Shown in pieces: positions 16,194 to 24,945 of a DNA stretch of 32,367 nucleotides. Below the pieces are notes generated by a model. That model did no database searches. It was not told where the DNA came from and saw nothing but the letters and a program-made list of their open reading frames with translations. Made by a program: the position numbers and the translations under genes. The stretch comes from Oscillospiraceae bacterium. Lineage in GTDB: Bacteria > Bacillota > Clostridia > Oscillospirales > JAKOTC01. The DNA lies in the NCBI GenBank assembly GCA_035353335.1, contig DAOPZJ010000029.1:1-32367 (forward strand). Reading direction: 5' to 3'. Position 1 is the first letter of the stretch; each line of letters starts with the position of its first letter.

Positions 16194-16646
16194 TTATTCG
16201 CTGATGATTCGAAGTATATGTGCGCTGAAATCCTCCGCCTGCTGAGGCGTTTTGAACAGAATGAAGATCGTGTCGTCGCCTGCGATTGTGCCGACAATAT
16301 CGTTTCTGGCTACATCCATTGCAGCACAGATGGCATTCGCTGTTCCGCTCAGGCATCGGATCACGCAAATATTGCCCGCAAAGTCGGAGGTGATGGCGTT
16401 TTGCTCGCACATGGAAATAAAACGTGATTCCGGCTCATTCAAATTGCTGCGTGTTCCGACGCTGTAGCGGTATTTGCCGTTGCTTGTGGTGACTTTAACA
16501 AGCTTCAACTCTTTGATATCTCGAGAAACTGTGGCCTGGGTTACGTTATAACCCGAATCATTGAGCATTTTCAACAAATCATCCTGGGTTTGAATTTCTT
16601 TTGAAGCGATCAACTCAAGAATTCTCTCCTGACGCTTGTTTTTCAT
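16194..16646 (-). CDS. argR: Arginine repressor
   Basis: ArgR (AhrC) senses arginine and controls arginine synthesis and breakdown genes as a hexamer. The 150-residue protein has the N-terminal winged helix (1-70, with YNVTQATVSRDIKELKLVKV) and the C-terminal oligomerisation and arginine-binding domain (GTIAGDDTIFILFKT, with the Asp pair that contacts arginine). No arginine synthesis genes are in the window. Its start has an AAGGAAGG site. It lies between nadK (33-base gap) and recN. Confidence 0.95.
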   Translation of the reverse strand: MKNKRQERILELIASKEIQTQDDLLKMLNDSGYNVTQATVSRDIKELKLVKVTTSNGKYRYSVGTRSNLNEPESRFISMCEQNAITSDFAGNICVIRCLSGTANAICAAMDVARNDIVGTIAGDDTIFILFKTPQQAEDFSAHILRIISE

Positions 16647-16679
16647 CTCGATCTTCCTTCCTTTTTGTATACTAGACCT

Positions 16680-17513
16680 TTATTCACTGATCTTTTCACG
16701 GAATACATCAAAAAAGTTCTTATCTTTTAAAGTGATAAATTTCACGGTTTTATCAGAATTTTTGATATGCAAAATGTCATCCTTTTCGAATATGATGCCC
16801 TCTTCCCCGTCAACAGTCAAAAAAACGTCCCCTCGGCGGACTTTTGAGGTTAGTTCTACCGGCGATGAAAAAACGAGAGTTCTTCCGGAAAAAGAGTGCG
16901 GACAAACCGGCGTCAATGATATGCAGTCGATGAGGGGATCGATCACGGGGCCGCCGGCGGAAAACGCATATGCAGTGGAGCCTGTCGGTGTTGAGAAGAT
17001 CGTGCCGTCTCCTTTGATCTTCATCACGGTTCTCCCGTCGCAAAAGACTTCGATCTCTACAGTTTTTGCAATATTGCCGCTGCCGAGCACAGCGTCGTTA
17101 AGAGCAAAATATTCTTTGATTCCATTCTTATTTTCATGTAATACCGAAAGCATCCGGCGCTTCAATATGTTGTAATTTCCGGTAACGACCCGATCAAGCA
17201 GATCGAGTTCCGAGGCTTCAATTGACGCTAAGTACCCCATCCGCCCGCAGTTAACGGAAAGTACCGGTTTGCCATACTGCGCAGCGTGTTTTGCTGCATG
17301 AAGCATAACGCCATCACCTCCGACCGCAGCGACGATGTCACAGCTTGCGATCATTCCGTAAAAATCACCGGTATAGACGCAGATATCGCCATAACCCCGG
17401 TACTTATCAAACATCACAATTTCAACGCCTTTTGATTTTAAAAAAAGGCATATTTTGGTTACCGCAGGAATGCTTGAATCGCAAACGATGGACGGCAGCA
17501 TGGCGATTTTCAT
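16680..17513 (-). CDS. nadK: NAD kinase
   Basis: NadK phosphorylates NAD to NADP. The 277-residue protein has the GGDG motif (65-68), the conserved ALND (137-140, usually ALNE), and TPTGSTAYAFSAGGP (175-189), which binds NAD. The Asp in place of Glu in the ALNE-type motif is a conservative change. Its ATG overlaps the tlyA stop (ATGA). The tlyA-nadK-argR-recN order is seen in many Clostridia. Confidence 0.95.
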   Translation of the reverse strand: MKIAMLPSIVCDSSIPAVTKICLFLKSKGVEIVMFDKYRGYGDICVYTGDFYGMIASCDIVAAVGGDGVMLHAAKHAAQYGKPVLSVNCGRMGYLASIEASELDLLDRVVTGNYNILKRRMLSVLHENKNGIKEYFALNDAVLGSGNIAKTVEIEVFCDGRTVMKIKGDGTIFSTPTGSTAYAFSAGGPVIDPLIDCISLTPVCPHSFSGRTLVFSSPVELTSKVRRGDVFLTVDGEEGIIFEKDDILHIKNSDKTVKFITLKDKNFFDVFREKISE

Positions 17514-18313
17514 GTGACATCATCCTTTCCTTTGTTGTGAGCTTCTTCAACAACTCTTTCAATGGTTCGATCTATGCCGGTAAGTTCGGCACCCATGACT
17601 CTAAGATACAATAAAAATTCAATATTCCCATCCCCTCCCGTTATGGGGGAATAAGTGAGCCCGCAGACCGAAAATCCACTTTTTTGTGCTCTGTTTACTG
17701 CATTTTTCAAAACACTCAGATGTACTTTAGGGTCTTTAACGATTCCGTTTTTTCCGATATGGCTCTTTCCCGCTTCGAACTGTGGCTTTATCAGTATAAC
17801 AGCCCCGGCATCATCTTTCAACACTTCTCGAAATTTGTCGAATAAAATCGTCACAGATATGAAAGAGAGGTCCGCCGTCAGAAAGTCCACTTTTCCATTG
17901 AACAATTTTACATCTAATTCCTTTGCATTAACACCCTCCAAAGATACTATGCGCTGATCGGATCCGATCGAAGGTGCGAGCTGGTTATGGCCAACGTCGA
18001 CTGCGTAAATTTTCTTAATACCCTCTTGCAGCATGCAGTCGCAGAATCCGCCGGTGCTTGCGCCGATATCCGCAGCGGTGAGTCCTGTGACGTCGATTTG
18101 AAAAGCATCAAGGGCAGCTTTGAGCTTGTATCCTCCTCTGCCGACGAATTCGATTCTACCCTCGCATATGATTTCGCTGTCCTCGGCGAGTTCCTGGGAC
18201 GGTTTTGCAACAATTTTCCCGTTTGCATATGCATTCCCTGATTTGATCAATTCCTGTGCCTTTTGACGGCTCGGAGCAAATCCTTTTTGAATCAATAAAA
18301 CATCAGCTCTCAT
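17510..18313 (-). CDS. tlyA: TlyA-family rRNA methyltransferase
   Basis: TlyA proteins 2-prime-O-methylate 16S and 23S rRNA and, in mycobacteria, affect capreomycin sensitivity. The 267-residue protein has an N-terminal S4 RNA-binding domain (1-60) and an FtsJ-like Rossmann fold with the SAM motif DIGASTGGF (82-90). Catalytic Lys and Asp candidates lie in FLTADLSFISV and ILIKPQFEAGK. The ATG overlaps the dxs stop, and the stop overlaps the nadK start, so all three are translationally coupled. Confidence 0.93.
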   Translation of the reverse strand: MRADVLLIQKGFAPSRQKAQELIKSGNAYANGKIVAKPSQELAEDSEIICEGRIEFVGRGGYKLKAALDAFQIDVTGLTAADIGASTGGFCDCMLQEGIKKIYAVDVGHNQLAPSIGSDQRIVSLEGVNAKELDVKLFNGKVDFLTADLSFISVTILFDKFREVLKDDAGAVILIKPQFEAGKSHIGKNGIVKDPKVHLSVLKNAVNRAQKSGFSVCGLTYSPITGGDGNIEFLLYLRVMGAELTGIDRTIERVVEEAHNKGKDDVT

Positions 18314-20139
18314 CCCGCGTCACCGCTGTCTAACGTTTCTATAAGCCGACGACGAATGCTTTCCTCATCAAGGCCGAATCGTTTCAGCTGGCTTGAAATG
18401 CTGGCATGGGTGACAAAACCGTCTGGAACACAGATTTGTTGAAAATTGCCCCGAAAACCCTGCTGCTGCATTTGCCACAAAAACTCTTCACCGACTGAGC
18501 CCGCGTGAACAGCTTCTTCGAAAAACAGTATTTGCGAATAATTCAGGGCTTTATCAATCGCCTCTTCCTCGATGGGTTTTATCCGCACCAGTTTTATTGC
18601 TGTGGCGATTCCCCGGCATGCGTTGATCACATTGACGCCGACTCGGCCATAACCGATTGCGAGAAGGCTGTTTTTGCGCAATTCTTCTTCGTGCTCGTTG
18701 ATTTTTTGAATGCCTCTGGGATAGCGAATGACCACCGGCCCTGAGATATCAACCGCCTGTTTCAGGCAATATTGCAATTCGCTGAAATCCGAGGGCGAAT
18801 AAACCGTAAATCCGGGTATGCTGTTAAAATAAGCGACGTCGAACAGGCCTTGATGCGTCTCCCCATCGACTCCGACCAATCCCGCTCTGTCGATGCAAAA
18901 AATAACATGCAGACCGGCGATTGCGACATCATGAATGAGTTGGTCGTATCCCCGCTGCAGGAAAGTCGAATAAACCGCCAATACAGGAATCATACCGCCG
19001 GCGGCGAGTCCCGCGCAAAATGTGACTGCATGTTGTTCCGCAATTCCGACATCATAAAAACGGTCGGGATATTTTTTCGAAAATTCCAGAAGCCCTGTTC
19101 CGGTGCACATCGAAGCCGTGACTGCGCAGATGCGGTTGTCTTTACCGGCGAGCTGGCAGACGGTTTCGCCAAAAGCGGCGGAAAAGTCCAACTGGGGCGG
19201 TTTAATCGCAGCACCGTTTTCAATGATAAACGGCGCAGTCGAATGGTATTTAGTAGGATTGTCTTCCGCAACCGTAAAGCCTTTTCCCTTTATAGTTATG
19301 CAATGTACTACAACCGAGGCATCGAGTTTTTTTGCACGTTCGAAAACGGTTAAAAGCTGATCGACGTCGTGCCCGTCCACAGGTCCGATGTATTTGAGGC
19401 CAAAATCCGAAAAAATGGTGCTGCGTGTGATGATGCGTTTAAAAAAATCTCTGGTATGCACCGCGAATTTGAATAATCCTTTACCAATCAAAGGGACTCC
19501 TTTTAAAAAGCGTTCCACAAAATCCTTGAAATTGAAATAACTGCGCCTTGATGTCAAAGCTGCAAGGTGTTTGGCCATCCCGCCGATGTTTTTAGATATC
19601 GACATCTCGTTGTCATTGATAACAATTACGACTTTGTTCGCCGACTGTGCCGCGTTGTTGAGTGCTTCGTAAAAAACCCCACCGGTCATTGCACCATCTC
19701 CGATGACAGCAACCACCTGCCCACTCTCACCGCGAAGATGTTTGGCAGCCGATAAACCGAGTGCGGAAGAAAGAGCCGTGCTGCTGTGGCCGGTGACAAC
19801 CGCATCATATTTGCTCTCAGTCGGGCGCATAAAGCCGGAAATGCCGTCTTCTTTTCGCAGGGTGCAAAAGCGTTCTTTTCTGCCGGTGAGCAGTTTATGG
19901 GTATAGCACTGGTGTCCGACATCGAAAATGATACGATCTTCTTGATTGCAAAACACCTTTTCAAGGCAGCAGGTTAATTCGATTGTACCCAAATTTGAAG
20001 CCAGATGACCCCCGTTCTTCGAGACGACTTCCATGATCTCACTGCGGATTTCGCCGCACAAATCCTCAAGCTGCTTTTTATTAAGCGGCTTTAGATCGGA
20101 TGGGCTGTTAATTTTTGATAGAATTCCTTCGGGCAGCAT
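18310..20139 (-). CDS. dxs: 1-deoxy-D-xylulose-5-phosphate synthase
   Basis: DXS condenses pyruvate and glyceraldehyde-3-phosphate, the first step of the non-mevalonate isoprenoid pathway, using thiamine diphosphate. The 609-residue protein has GGHLASNLGTIELT (43-56), DVGHQCYTHKLLTGR, the ThDP motif GDGAMTGG, the pyrimidine-binding Glu in DVGIAEQHAVTFCAG, and a C-terminal transketolase domain. The frame stays open 71 codons upstream into ispA, but family members begin at MLPEGILSKINSP, so the ATG at 20139 is chosen. ispA, whose substrates come from this pathway, is directly upstream. Confidence 0.95.
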   Translation of the reverse strand: MLPEGILSKINSPSDLKPLNKKQLEDLCGEIRSEIMEVVSKNGGHLASNLGTIELTCCLEKVFCNQEDRIIFDVGHQCYTHKLLTGRKERFCTLRKEDGISGFMRPTESKYDAVVTGHSSTALSSALGLSAAKHLRGESGQVVAVIGDGAMTGGVFYEALNNAAQSANKVVIVINDNEMSISKNIGGMAKHLAALTSRRSYFNFKDFVERFLKGVPLIGKGLFKFAVHTRDFFKRIITRSTIFSDFGLKYIGPVDGHDVDQLLTVFERAKKLDASVVVHCITIKGKGFTVAEDNPTKYHSTAPFIIENGAAIKPPQLDFSAAFGETVCQLAGKDNRICAVTASMCTGTGLLEFSKKYPDRFYDVGIAEQHAVTFCAGLAAGGMIPVLAVYSTFLQRGYDQLIHDVAIAGLHVIFCIDRAGLVGVDGETHQGLFDVAYFNSIPGFTVYSPSDFSELQYCLKQAVDISGPVVIRYPRGIQKINEHEEELRKNSLLAIGYGRVGVNVINACRGIATAIKLVRIKPIEEEAIDKALNYSQILFFEEAVHAGSVGEEFLWQMQQQGFRGNFQQICVPDGFVTHASISSQLKRFGLDEESIRRRLIETLDSGDAG

Positions 20140-20158
20140 ATTTATTACATTTTCCTTA

Positions 20159-21052
20159 TCATTTATTCCGGGTAAGCAGAAAGTTTGCGAGGTCGCCGAG
20201 AAAATCGTTTTGAAGCATCTTAGCGGCTTTGATGGCCTTCTCAGCCAGTTCACCCGTAATTTTCTTCGCTTTTTCAAGACCAAGTTCACTAACAAATGTG
20301 GATTTATTATGACTGCAGTCCCCGTTTGTCGGTTTACCAAGTAACCTCTCATTTCCGCAGACGTCCAATATATCGTCTGTCATTTGAAACATACGGCCTA
20401 AATTTTCACAGTACTCGTCAGCTAGACGGAGCGTTTTTCCGCCTCCGCCCGATGCGATAACGCCGATTCTGCCTGCCGCTTTAATGATTGCCCCCGTCTT
20501 TTTGCTTTGCAGTAAAGTCAACTCGTCGATATTCAAGCTCTTTCCCTCGCTCTCCAGGTCGAGGTTCTGGCCGCCCACCATACCATTGATCCCGGATGCA
20601 ATTAAAAGTTCTTTTAAACAAATTAATGCTGTCTCTACCGGAATTTTAGAATAATTTGTATGGTTCAAAATAGTCTCAATGGCGTAATTCAACAAACCGT
20701 CTCCGGCCAATAATGCCTGCCACTCGCCAAATTGCTTGTGAGTCGAAGGCTTTCCGCGCCGAAGGTCACTGTTGTCCATACAGGGTAAATCGTCGTGGAT
20801 AAGCGAATAGGAATGGATATACTCCAAAGCTGCGGCGAAAGGATAAATCAAGTCTTCGTCATTTCTATTAAGTTTGAAAAACTCGATCATCAACAGCGGA
20901 CGCAGCCTTTTCCCGCCGTTTCCCACACTATATAACATGGCGTCAACAGTTGTTTTATTAAACCTTTCCGGCTTGGGAAGATAACTTAATACTGCCCGAT
21001 CTGCCTTTTCCGTTCTAATTTTTAAATCCCTGATAAATCTATCTTCTGTCAT
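20159..21052 (-). CDS. ispA: Geranyl/farnesyl diphosphate synthase
   Basis: IspA builds geranyl and farnesyl diphosphate from IPP and DMAPP for undecaprenyl and quinone precursors. The 297-residue protein has both Asp-rich motifs: DDLPCMD (87-93) and DDILD (226-230), plus GGKRLRPLL near the N-terminus. It overlaps the end of xseB by 14 bases and precedes dxs, the usual Firmicute order. Confidence 0.95.
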   Translation of the reverse strand: MTEDRFIRDLKIRTEKADRAVLSYLPKPERFNKTTVDAMLYSVGNGGKRLRPLLMIEFFKLNRNDEDLIYPFAAALEYIHSYSLIHDDLPCMDNSDLRRGKPSTHKQFGEWQALLAGDGLLNYAIETILNHTNYSKIPVETALICLKELLIASGINGMVGGQNLDLESEGKSLNIDELTLLQSKKTGAIIKAAGRIGVIASGGGGKTLRLADEYCENLGRMFQMTDDILDVCGNERLLGKPTNGDCSHNKSTFVSELGLEKAKKITGELAEKAIKAAKMLQNDFLGDLANFLLTRNK

Positions 21053-21242
21053 TGTACTGCTCCAGTTTTGCTATACGTTCTTTGGCTGATTCGAGCGCTT
21101 CTTTGCACGCAACGGCAAGTTTTGCACCTTCCTCGTAGAGCGAGACGCCCTTATCAAGAGTTATATTGCCCTCAGAAAGCAATTTATTGATTTCTTCGAG
21201 ACGTACTAAAGCTTCTTCGAAGTTGAATTTTCTTTCGCTCAT
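21039..21242 (-). CDS. xseB: Exodeoxyribonuclease VII small subunit
   Basis: XseB is the small subunit that coats the XseA core of exonuclease VII, which degrades single-stranded DNA. The 67-residue protein has the family pattern FNFEEALVRLEEINKLLSEG followed by LDKGVSLYEEGAKLAVACKE and a short coiled C-terminus. It lies 21 bases after xseA and overlaps ispA. Confidence 0.93.
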   Translation of the reverse strand: MSERKFNFEEALVRLEEINKLLSEGNITLDKGVSLYEEGAKLAVACKEALESAKERIAKLEQYNDRR

Positions 21243-21263
21243 TTTTTATAACCGTCCCTTTGT

Positions 21264-22391
21264 TTATAAAAGAGAGTTTTTATCTGATCTTACCCGGCAC
21301 GGCACTTCACCGTCATAAAATTTCAGATCAAATTCTTTCTTTCTCCGAAGTTCTTTTGCGTTTTGAACCGCCGTGCCGTCCGAAAATGCGATGGAATATC
21401 CGCGCAGCAGCGTTGAAATAGGCGACAAGGCCTCAAGTTTTTCACATTGTCTAATCCACTGCTGCTGTTTGACAATTAATAATGCTTTCAAAGCAGCGTT
21501 TAAGTCAATGCTTGTCCTGCATTCATAATCGTCAATCAATGCATAAACCAGTCTCGTTGTCTCCGATGAAACCGTTTCAACGATGCGATAAATCTCACGC
21601 CAATCGGGAAAAACAAGTTCGGCTGCTGCGGTAGGGGTTGCGGCGCGAAATGAGGCCGCCATATCGCACAGTGTGTAATCAATATCATGGCCGACAGCGC
21701 TGACGACCGGAATCTTGCTCGAAGCGACTGTGCGTACCAACTCTTCGTCGTTGAAAATCCAAAGGTCTTCATCCGAGCCGCCGCCGCGAGTTAACAAAAT
21801 TACTTCGGGATCGGAATTTTGCAGCTTATTAAGAGCGGCACGGATTTGTGAAACCGCTTGATCCCCCTGAACCGCTGCCGGAACCAATTCGAGGTCACAG
21901 AGCGGCCAACGGCGTTTCCAGACCGAGACGACATCGTGATAAGCGGCTCCAGAAGCCGAGGTGATCACCGCCGCTTTATTCGGATATTTCGGCAGTGGCA
22001 GTTTTTTTGACTCATCAAACATATGTTCGGCATTCAGTTTTTTAAAGAGTTTTTTTAACGCTTCTTTGGCTGCACCTGTACCGTTCGGGGCGATATTTTC
22101 AACATAGATTTGGCAGTTGGAGTCTCGCTCAAACAGTGAAATTCTGCCGCTTACAATAACCGCAAGCCCATCACAAGGCGCAAACATCAATCTTTTTGAT
22201 GCCGGAGCAAACATCACGCATTTAATGGTACTGTTTCTGTCTTTAAGAGTAAAATAGAGATGTCCTGTTTTAAAATGCTGTGTGAAGTTTGAAATTTCGC
22301 CGGTCACGAAGATATTTCGAAGCAGATCATCGCTGTCCAAGACGGCTTTGAGATAGGAGTTTAGTTGTGTAACAGTTAAAGTAATACTCAC
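21264..22391 (-). CDS. xseA: Exodeoxyribonuclease VII large subunit
   Basis: XseA is the catalytic subunit of exonuclease VII. The 375-residue protein has an N-terminal OB fold (about 1-100, with VTGEISNFTQHFKTGHLYFT) and the catalytic domain with VITSASGAAYHDV, LTRGGGSDEDLW (near 201-212) and SAVGHDIDYTL. A GTG start at 22391 is chosen because AAGGAGGG lies six bases before it; it also overlaps the stop of the TsaD-like gene (GTGA). The C-terminal helical part is shorter than in E. coli XseA, which is usual in Firmicutes. Confidence 0.93.
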   Translation of the reverse strand: MSITLTVTQLNSYLKAVLDSDDLLRNIFVTGEISNFTQHFKTGHLYFTLKDRNSTIKCVMFAPASKRLMFAPCDGLAVIVSGRISLFERDSNCQIYVENIAPNGTGAAKEALKKLFKKLNAEHMFDESKKLPLPKYPNKAAVITSASGAAYHDVVSVWKRRWPLCDLELVPAAVQGDQAVSQIRAALNKLQNSDPEVILLTRGGGSDEDLWIFNDEELVRTVASSKIPVVSAVGHDIDYTLCDMAASFRAATPTAAAELVFPDWREIYRIVETVSSETTRLVYALIDDYECRTSIDLNAALKALLIVKQQQWIRQCEKLEALSPISTLLRGYSIAFSDGTAVQNAKELRRKKEFDLKFYDGEVPCRVRSDKNSLL

Positions 22392-23338
22392 AGAACACCC
22401 TCCTTCATAGCGGTTAGAACAGCGGTTCCGACTGCGTTGTCGGTACATAACTCAACCGGAGCAAACAGAGCCCGCTCGCAAACGAGTTTTTCCCGAATGA
22501 GAGTATTAGCCGCTACGCCACCGCAATAAACAATTTTTGCGTCCTCATTAGTTTTCGTCAATTCTTTCGACAACTGCGCAACACTTGAACCGATATAGTC
22601 CAGACAAAACCTCGCAATATCTTCCGGACGCTCTTTATTATACAATTCTCTGCATAAATTTTCAAGACCGGACAAACAGATCCTGCCGTCTTTGATCGGC
22701 GCTTTCCTATTGAAAGTACGACTGCTTTTTAAAGCGAGCTTTTCAAGCACCGGCCCGCAGGGGAATTTAAAACCGAGCATTACACCTATCCGATCGATTG
22801 CCTGCCCTGCGCTGATATCCGCGGTGCCCCCGATGAGCTCGCAGGAGATGATTTTATCCTTATCCGGACGAACAAAAACGCACTCGAGCGTGCCGCCGGA
22901 TAGATGAAACGCATAAAATTTTTCTGATAAAAGCGACAGTATGTCCAATCCGAAAACAGCGGCAGCGATATGCCCCGCCTGATGTGAAAAGGCATGCAAC
23001 GGCACCCCGAGAACCGAAGCCATTGACTTTGCCATCGCTTCGCCGACTTTAAAACACGGCATATAAGAGCCGTTACAGTCTCTCGGCGCAGAGCTATACC
23101 CAATTGCATCAATGTTTGAAATGACTCCGAGTTTTTCAATCACTGCGGGTAAGTGCTTTATATGCAAAAATACCGCATCGCTTTGGCGTAAACCTTTATC
23201 GCCCTCTTTGACCGGTAGTAAAAGCCGGCTTTGAACAATACCGTTTCGGTTTGTTTCAAAGCCGCTTCTGAGTATTGCGGCAGAGGTTGTGTAATTGCTG
23301 GTATCAAATGCCAATATTGAATCGGTCTTATTTTTCAT
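22388..23338 (-). CDS. TsaD/Kae1-family paralog (peptidase M22-like)
   Basis: The 316-residue protein has the ASKHA fold of the Kae1/TsaD/TsaB group: ILAFDTSNYTTSAAIL (8-23), the metal-binding HxxxH pair (H119 and H123 in SHQAGHI), the phosphate-type HLSGGTLECV, and CGGVAANTLI near the C-terminus. TsaD makes the t6A base in tRNA, but true TsaD is usually about 340 residues and linked to other tsa genes. A second, shorter homolog near nusB and xseA occurs in many Clostridia and its role is unknown. The ATG at 23338 lies within the last codons of nusB. Its function could be t6A synthesis if no other copy exists in the genome. Confidence 0.75.
   Translation of the reverse strand: MKNKTDSILAFDTSNYTTSAAILRSGFETNRNGIVQSRLLLPVKEGDKGLRQSDAVFLHIKHLPAVIEKLGVISNIDAIGYSSAPRDCNGSYMPCFKVGEAMAKSMASVLGVPLHAFSHQAGHIAAAVFGLDILSLLSEKFYAFHLSGGTLECVFVRPDKDKIISCELIGGTADISAGQAIDRIGVMLGFKFPCGPVLEKLALKSSRTFNRKAPIKDGRICLSGLENLCRELYNKERPEDIARFCLDYIGSSVAQLSKELTKTNEDAKIVYCGGVAANTLIREKLVCERALFAPVELCTDNAVGTAVLTAMKEGVL
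22398..22405 (-). promoter_or_regulatory. Ribosome binding site that decides the xseA GTG start
   Basis: AAGGAGGG on the minus strand, six bases before the GTG at 22391. The frame is open further upstream, into the TsaD-like gene, but this site and the GTGA overlap favour the GTG. Confidence 0.7.
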
Positions 23339-23762
23339 CTTGTTTGGTTTCGACGGGTACTTCCTTCTCGCTTTTATCAGCGCGAGAAATCGAGCCGAGA
23401 ATACCGTTGATAAATTTAGTGTCTTCGGGCAGCGAATACTTTTTCGATAATTCAACTGCTTCGTTGATCGCAACTTCCACGGGAATATTCCCGAATTTAA
23501 ACTCGTAAATACAGCAGAGTAAAATCGCATGGGCGACCTTGGAAATGCGTTTCAAAGTCCAGTCTTTCAGATTTTCAGAGATATACTTATCTATTTCCGC
23601 TCGGTTTACGGCGACACCTTTTGCTAATTCAAACGAGTAATCATCATATTTGAACTCTCGATGCTCCCTCGCCAATTCAACGATGGATTCGACAGTCTCT
23701 TCGGTAAAGGATTGTTCAAATACAATCAAAAATCCGGCTTCTCTGGATTCTTTTCGGTTCAT
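23328..23762 (-). CDS. nusB: Transcription antitermination factor NusB
   Basis: NusB binds boxA RNA with NusE and supports antitermination in rRNA operons. The 144-residue protein is all-helical in pattern and has the family segments RKESREAGFLIVFEQSF at the start and ILLCCIYEFKFGNIPVEVAI and INEAVELSKKYSLPEDTKFI in the C-terminal half. The ribosome site is poor (a GGAAAG about 13 bases upstream). Its promoter lies inside the spoIIIA terminator hairpin. It leads the xseA-recN gene series. Confidence 0.94.
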   Translation of the reverse strand: MNRKESREAGFLIVFEQSFTEETVESIVELAREHREFKYDDYSFELAKGVAVNRAEIDKYISENLKDWTLKRISKVAHAILLCCIYEFKFGNIPVEVAINEAVELSKKYSLPEDTKFINGILGSISRADKSEKEVPVETKQDEK

Positions 23763-23813
23763 ACTAAAATCTTTCTTTCCGACTTGTTTATTTTTTCATT
23801 TTATTACAAAAAC

Positions 23814-23853
23814 AGCCGCTTTTGCGTGGTCATTATACCACAGAAAAGCGGCT
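23814..23853 (-). terminator. Terminator of the spoIIIA operon
   Basis: AGCCGCTTTT (minus strand, 23853-23844) pairs with AAAAGCGGCT (23823-23814). An inner 5-bp stem (GTGGT/ACCAC) closes the loop after a two-base mismatch on each side. GTTTTTG follows on the minus strand only, about 100 bases after the spoIIIAH stop. Confidence 0.75.
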
Positions 23854-23860
23854 ATATCAA
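23832..23860 (-). promoter_or_regulatory. Sigma-A type promoter for nusB, inside the terminator hairpin
   Basis: On the minus strand, TTGATA (23860-23855), a 17-base spacer and TATAAT (23837-23832). The -10 box forms the loop of the spoIIIA terminator and the spacer contains its left arm. The nusB ATG is about 63 bases past the expected start. Confidence 0.6.
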
Positions 23861-23953
23861 TCAAAATTCTCACTTCACCCTGAAAATTCGATATTTAAAC
23901 GTAGAGAGAATGTGATTTCGGAATAAACAGATAGAAAAATATAACAAGTGCTT

Positions 23954-24496
23954 TTACTTCATTTCGATGATTCTTATATTTTCGACGTCTGCACCGCTTT
24001 CTGTGACAGTGATATCTTGAATCTGCGCCGCCTGAGCTGCGGTTAAACCATCTTCTCCCGCCGCCACCACAACACTGACAGTTCCGTCATTGATGTAGGC
24101 CATGCAGTCGGCAAAGCCCTTTGCCATTACGAGATTTTCGATTCGCCCCTCAGCTTCGATATTATCAGCCATGACCAACACCGATTGAGCCACGGTCATT
24201 TTGACATCTTCATCGGTAGCGTTATTAATCGTATCTTGCATTGTTTGAATCGCTTCATCCCGCGTCTTCTGGCGTGAAAGGCGGGCGGTTGTAAAATACT
24301 TCTCGGCATTTTCTGTCAGAATGCCTTCTACACCTTCAATGTTGGTGTTCCCGACGTCAATGATATCGCTCAGATTGGTTGCGCCGGTTGTATCGGTTAA
24401 AGGCGCTTGATTGCCGAATACCCAGCTGAGATATACCGTCACTCCCAACGCCACCACCAAGGCCGCCAGAATAATCTGCCGCTTTCCGTTTTTCAT
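23954..24496 (-). CDS. spoIIIAH: Stage III sporulation protein AH
   Basis: SpoIIIAH spans the mother-cell membrane and binds SpoIIQ of the forespore to form a channel needed for late forespore gene expression. The 180-residue protein has one N-terminal membrane segment (about 8-28), an acidic linker, and a C-terminal YscJ/FliF-like domain (RLSQ-type helices, then MAKGFADCMAYINDGTVSVV and GLTAAQAAQIQDI). It is last in the operon, 13 bases after spoIIIAG with an AGGAGG site. Confidence 0.93.
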   Translation of the reverse strand: MKNGKRQIILAALVVALGVTVYLSWVFGNQAPLTDTTGATNLSDIIDVGNTNIEGVEGILTENAEKYFTTARLSRQKTRDEAIQTMQDTINNATDEDVKMTVAQSVLVMADNIEAEGRIENLVMAKGFADCMAYINDGTVSVVVAAGEDGLTAAQAAQIQDITVTESGADVENIRIIEMK

Positions 24497-24509
24497 TGAA
24501 AATTGCCTC

Positions 24510-24935
24510 CTATTCGCTGCTCATTTTTGTGATGTAGATTTGATTGTAGCCGATATTGAAAGCCGCGGACACGATCTCGGTGATTTTGGCAACCGTTTTG
24601 ATGTCGTCTCCGCCGTCGCAGAGAATCACGACACCCCTGATCTTGGGTTCTGCGGCCGCCGTGACGGCACTCGTGTTCAAGCCGGCGTTCGTCTGCAGCG
24701 TGATGACCACATCGATGCGGCCGACACCGTCGACTCGGCTGAGCAAGTCACTAACTTTATGCTCGAGTGTCTGCGTATATTCCGAGAAAGTATCGGTCTG
24801 CGCATTTTCCGAAGCCGTTTTTATTACTTCGGAGAACACAAGCAGGATCACTGCTGCCACCAACAAGATAATGACGGTTGTTTGCAGCTTTTTATTTTTT
24901 CCGAAGCTCTCCGTGAATTTATCTATGACAAACAA
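24510..24935 (-). CDS. spoIIIAG: Stage III sporulation protein AG
   Basis: SpoIIIAG forms a large ring in the space between mother cell and forespore. The 141-residue protein has a short cytoplasmic start, one membrane segment (TVIILLVAAVILLVFSEVI, about 21-39), and a ring-building domain with VDGVGRIDVVITLQT and AEPKIRGVVILCDGGDD. The frame extends to a GTG at 24944, but that codon lies inside the GAGGTGA ribosome site. The TTG at 24935, eight bases after GAGG, is the likely start. Confidence 0.92.
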   Translation of the reverse strand: MFVIDKFTESFGKNKKLQTTVIILLVAAVILLVFSEVIKTASENAQTDTFSEYTQTLEHKVSDLLSRVDGVGRIDVVITLQTNAGLNTSAVTAAAEPKIRGVVILCDGGDDIKTVAKITEIVSAAFNIGYNQIYITKMSSE

Positions 24936-24945
24936 ATATATCACC

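Noticed and set aside
18772..19353. 193-codon open frame on the plus strand
   Set aside because: It is antisense to the catalytic part of dxs, has no ribosome site and shows no family motif.
20140..20352. Upstream extension of dxs by 71 codons
   Set aside because: It overlaps ispA out of frame and has no match to DXS N-termini.
23339..23530. Upstream extension of the TsaD-like gene by 64 codons
   Set aside because: It overlaps nusB out of frame; the family start FDTSNYTTS lies just after the ATG at 23338.
23814..23853. The hairpin before nusB as a plus-strand terminator or riboswitch
   Set aside because: There is no T-run on the plus-strand side and no plus-strand gene to end; it fits a minus-strand terminator.
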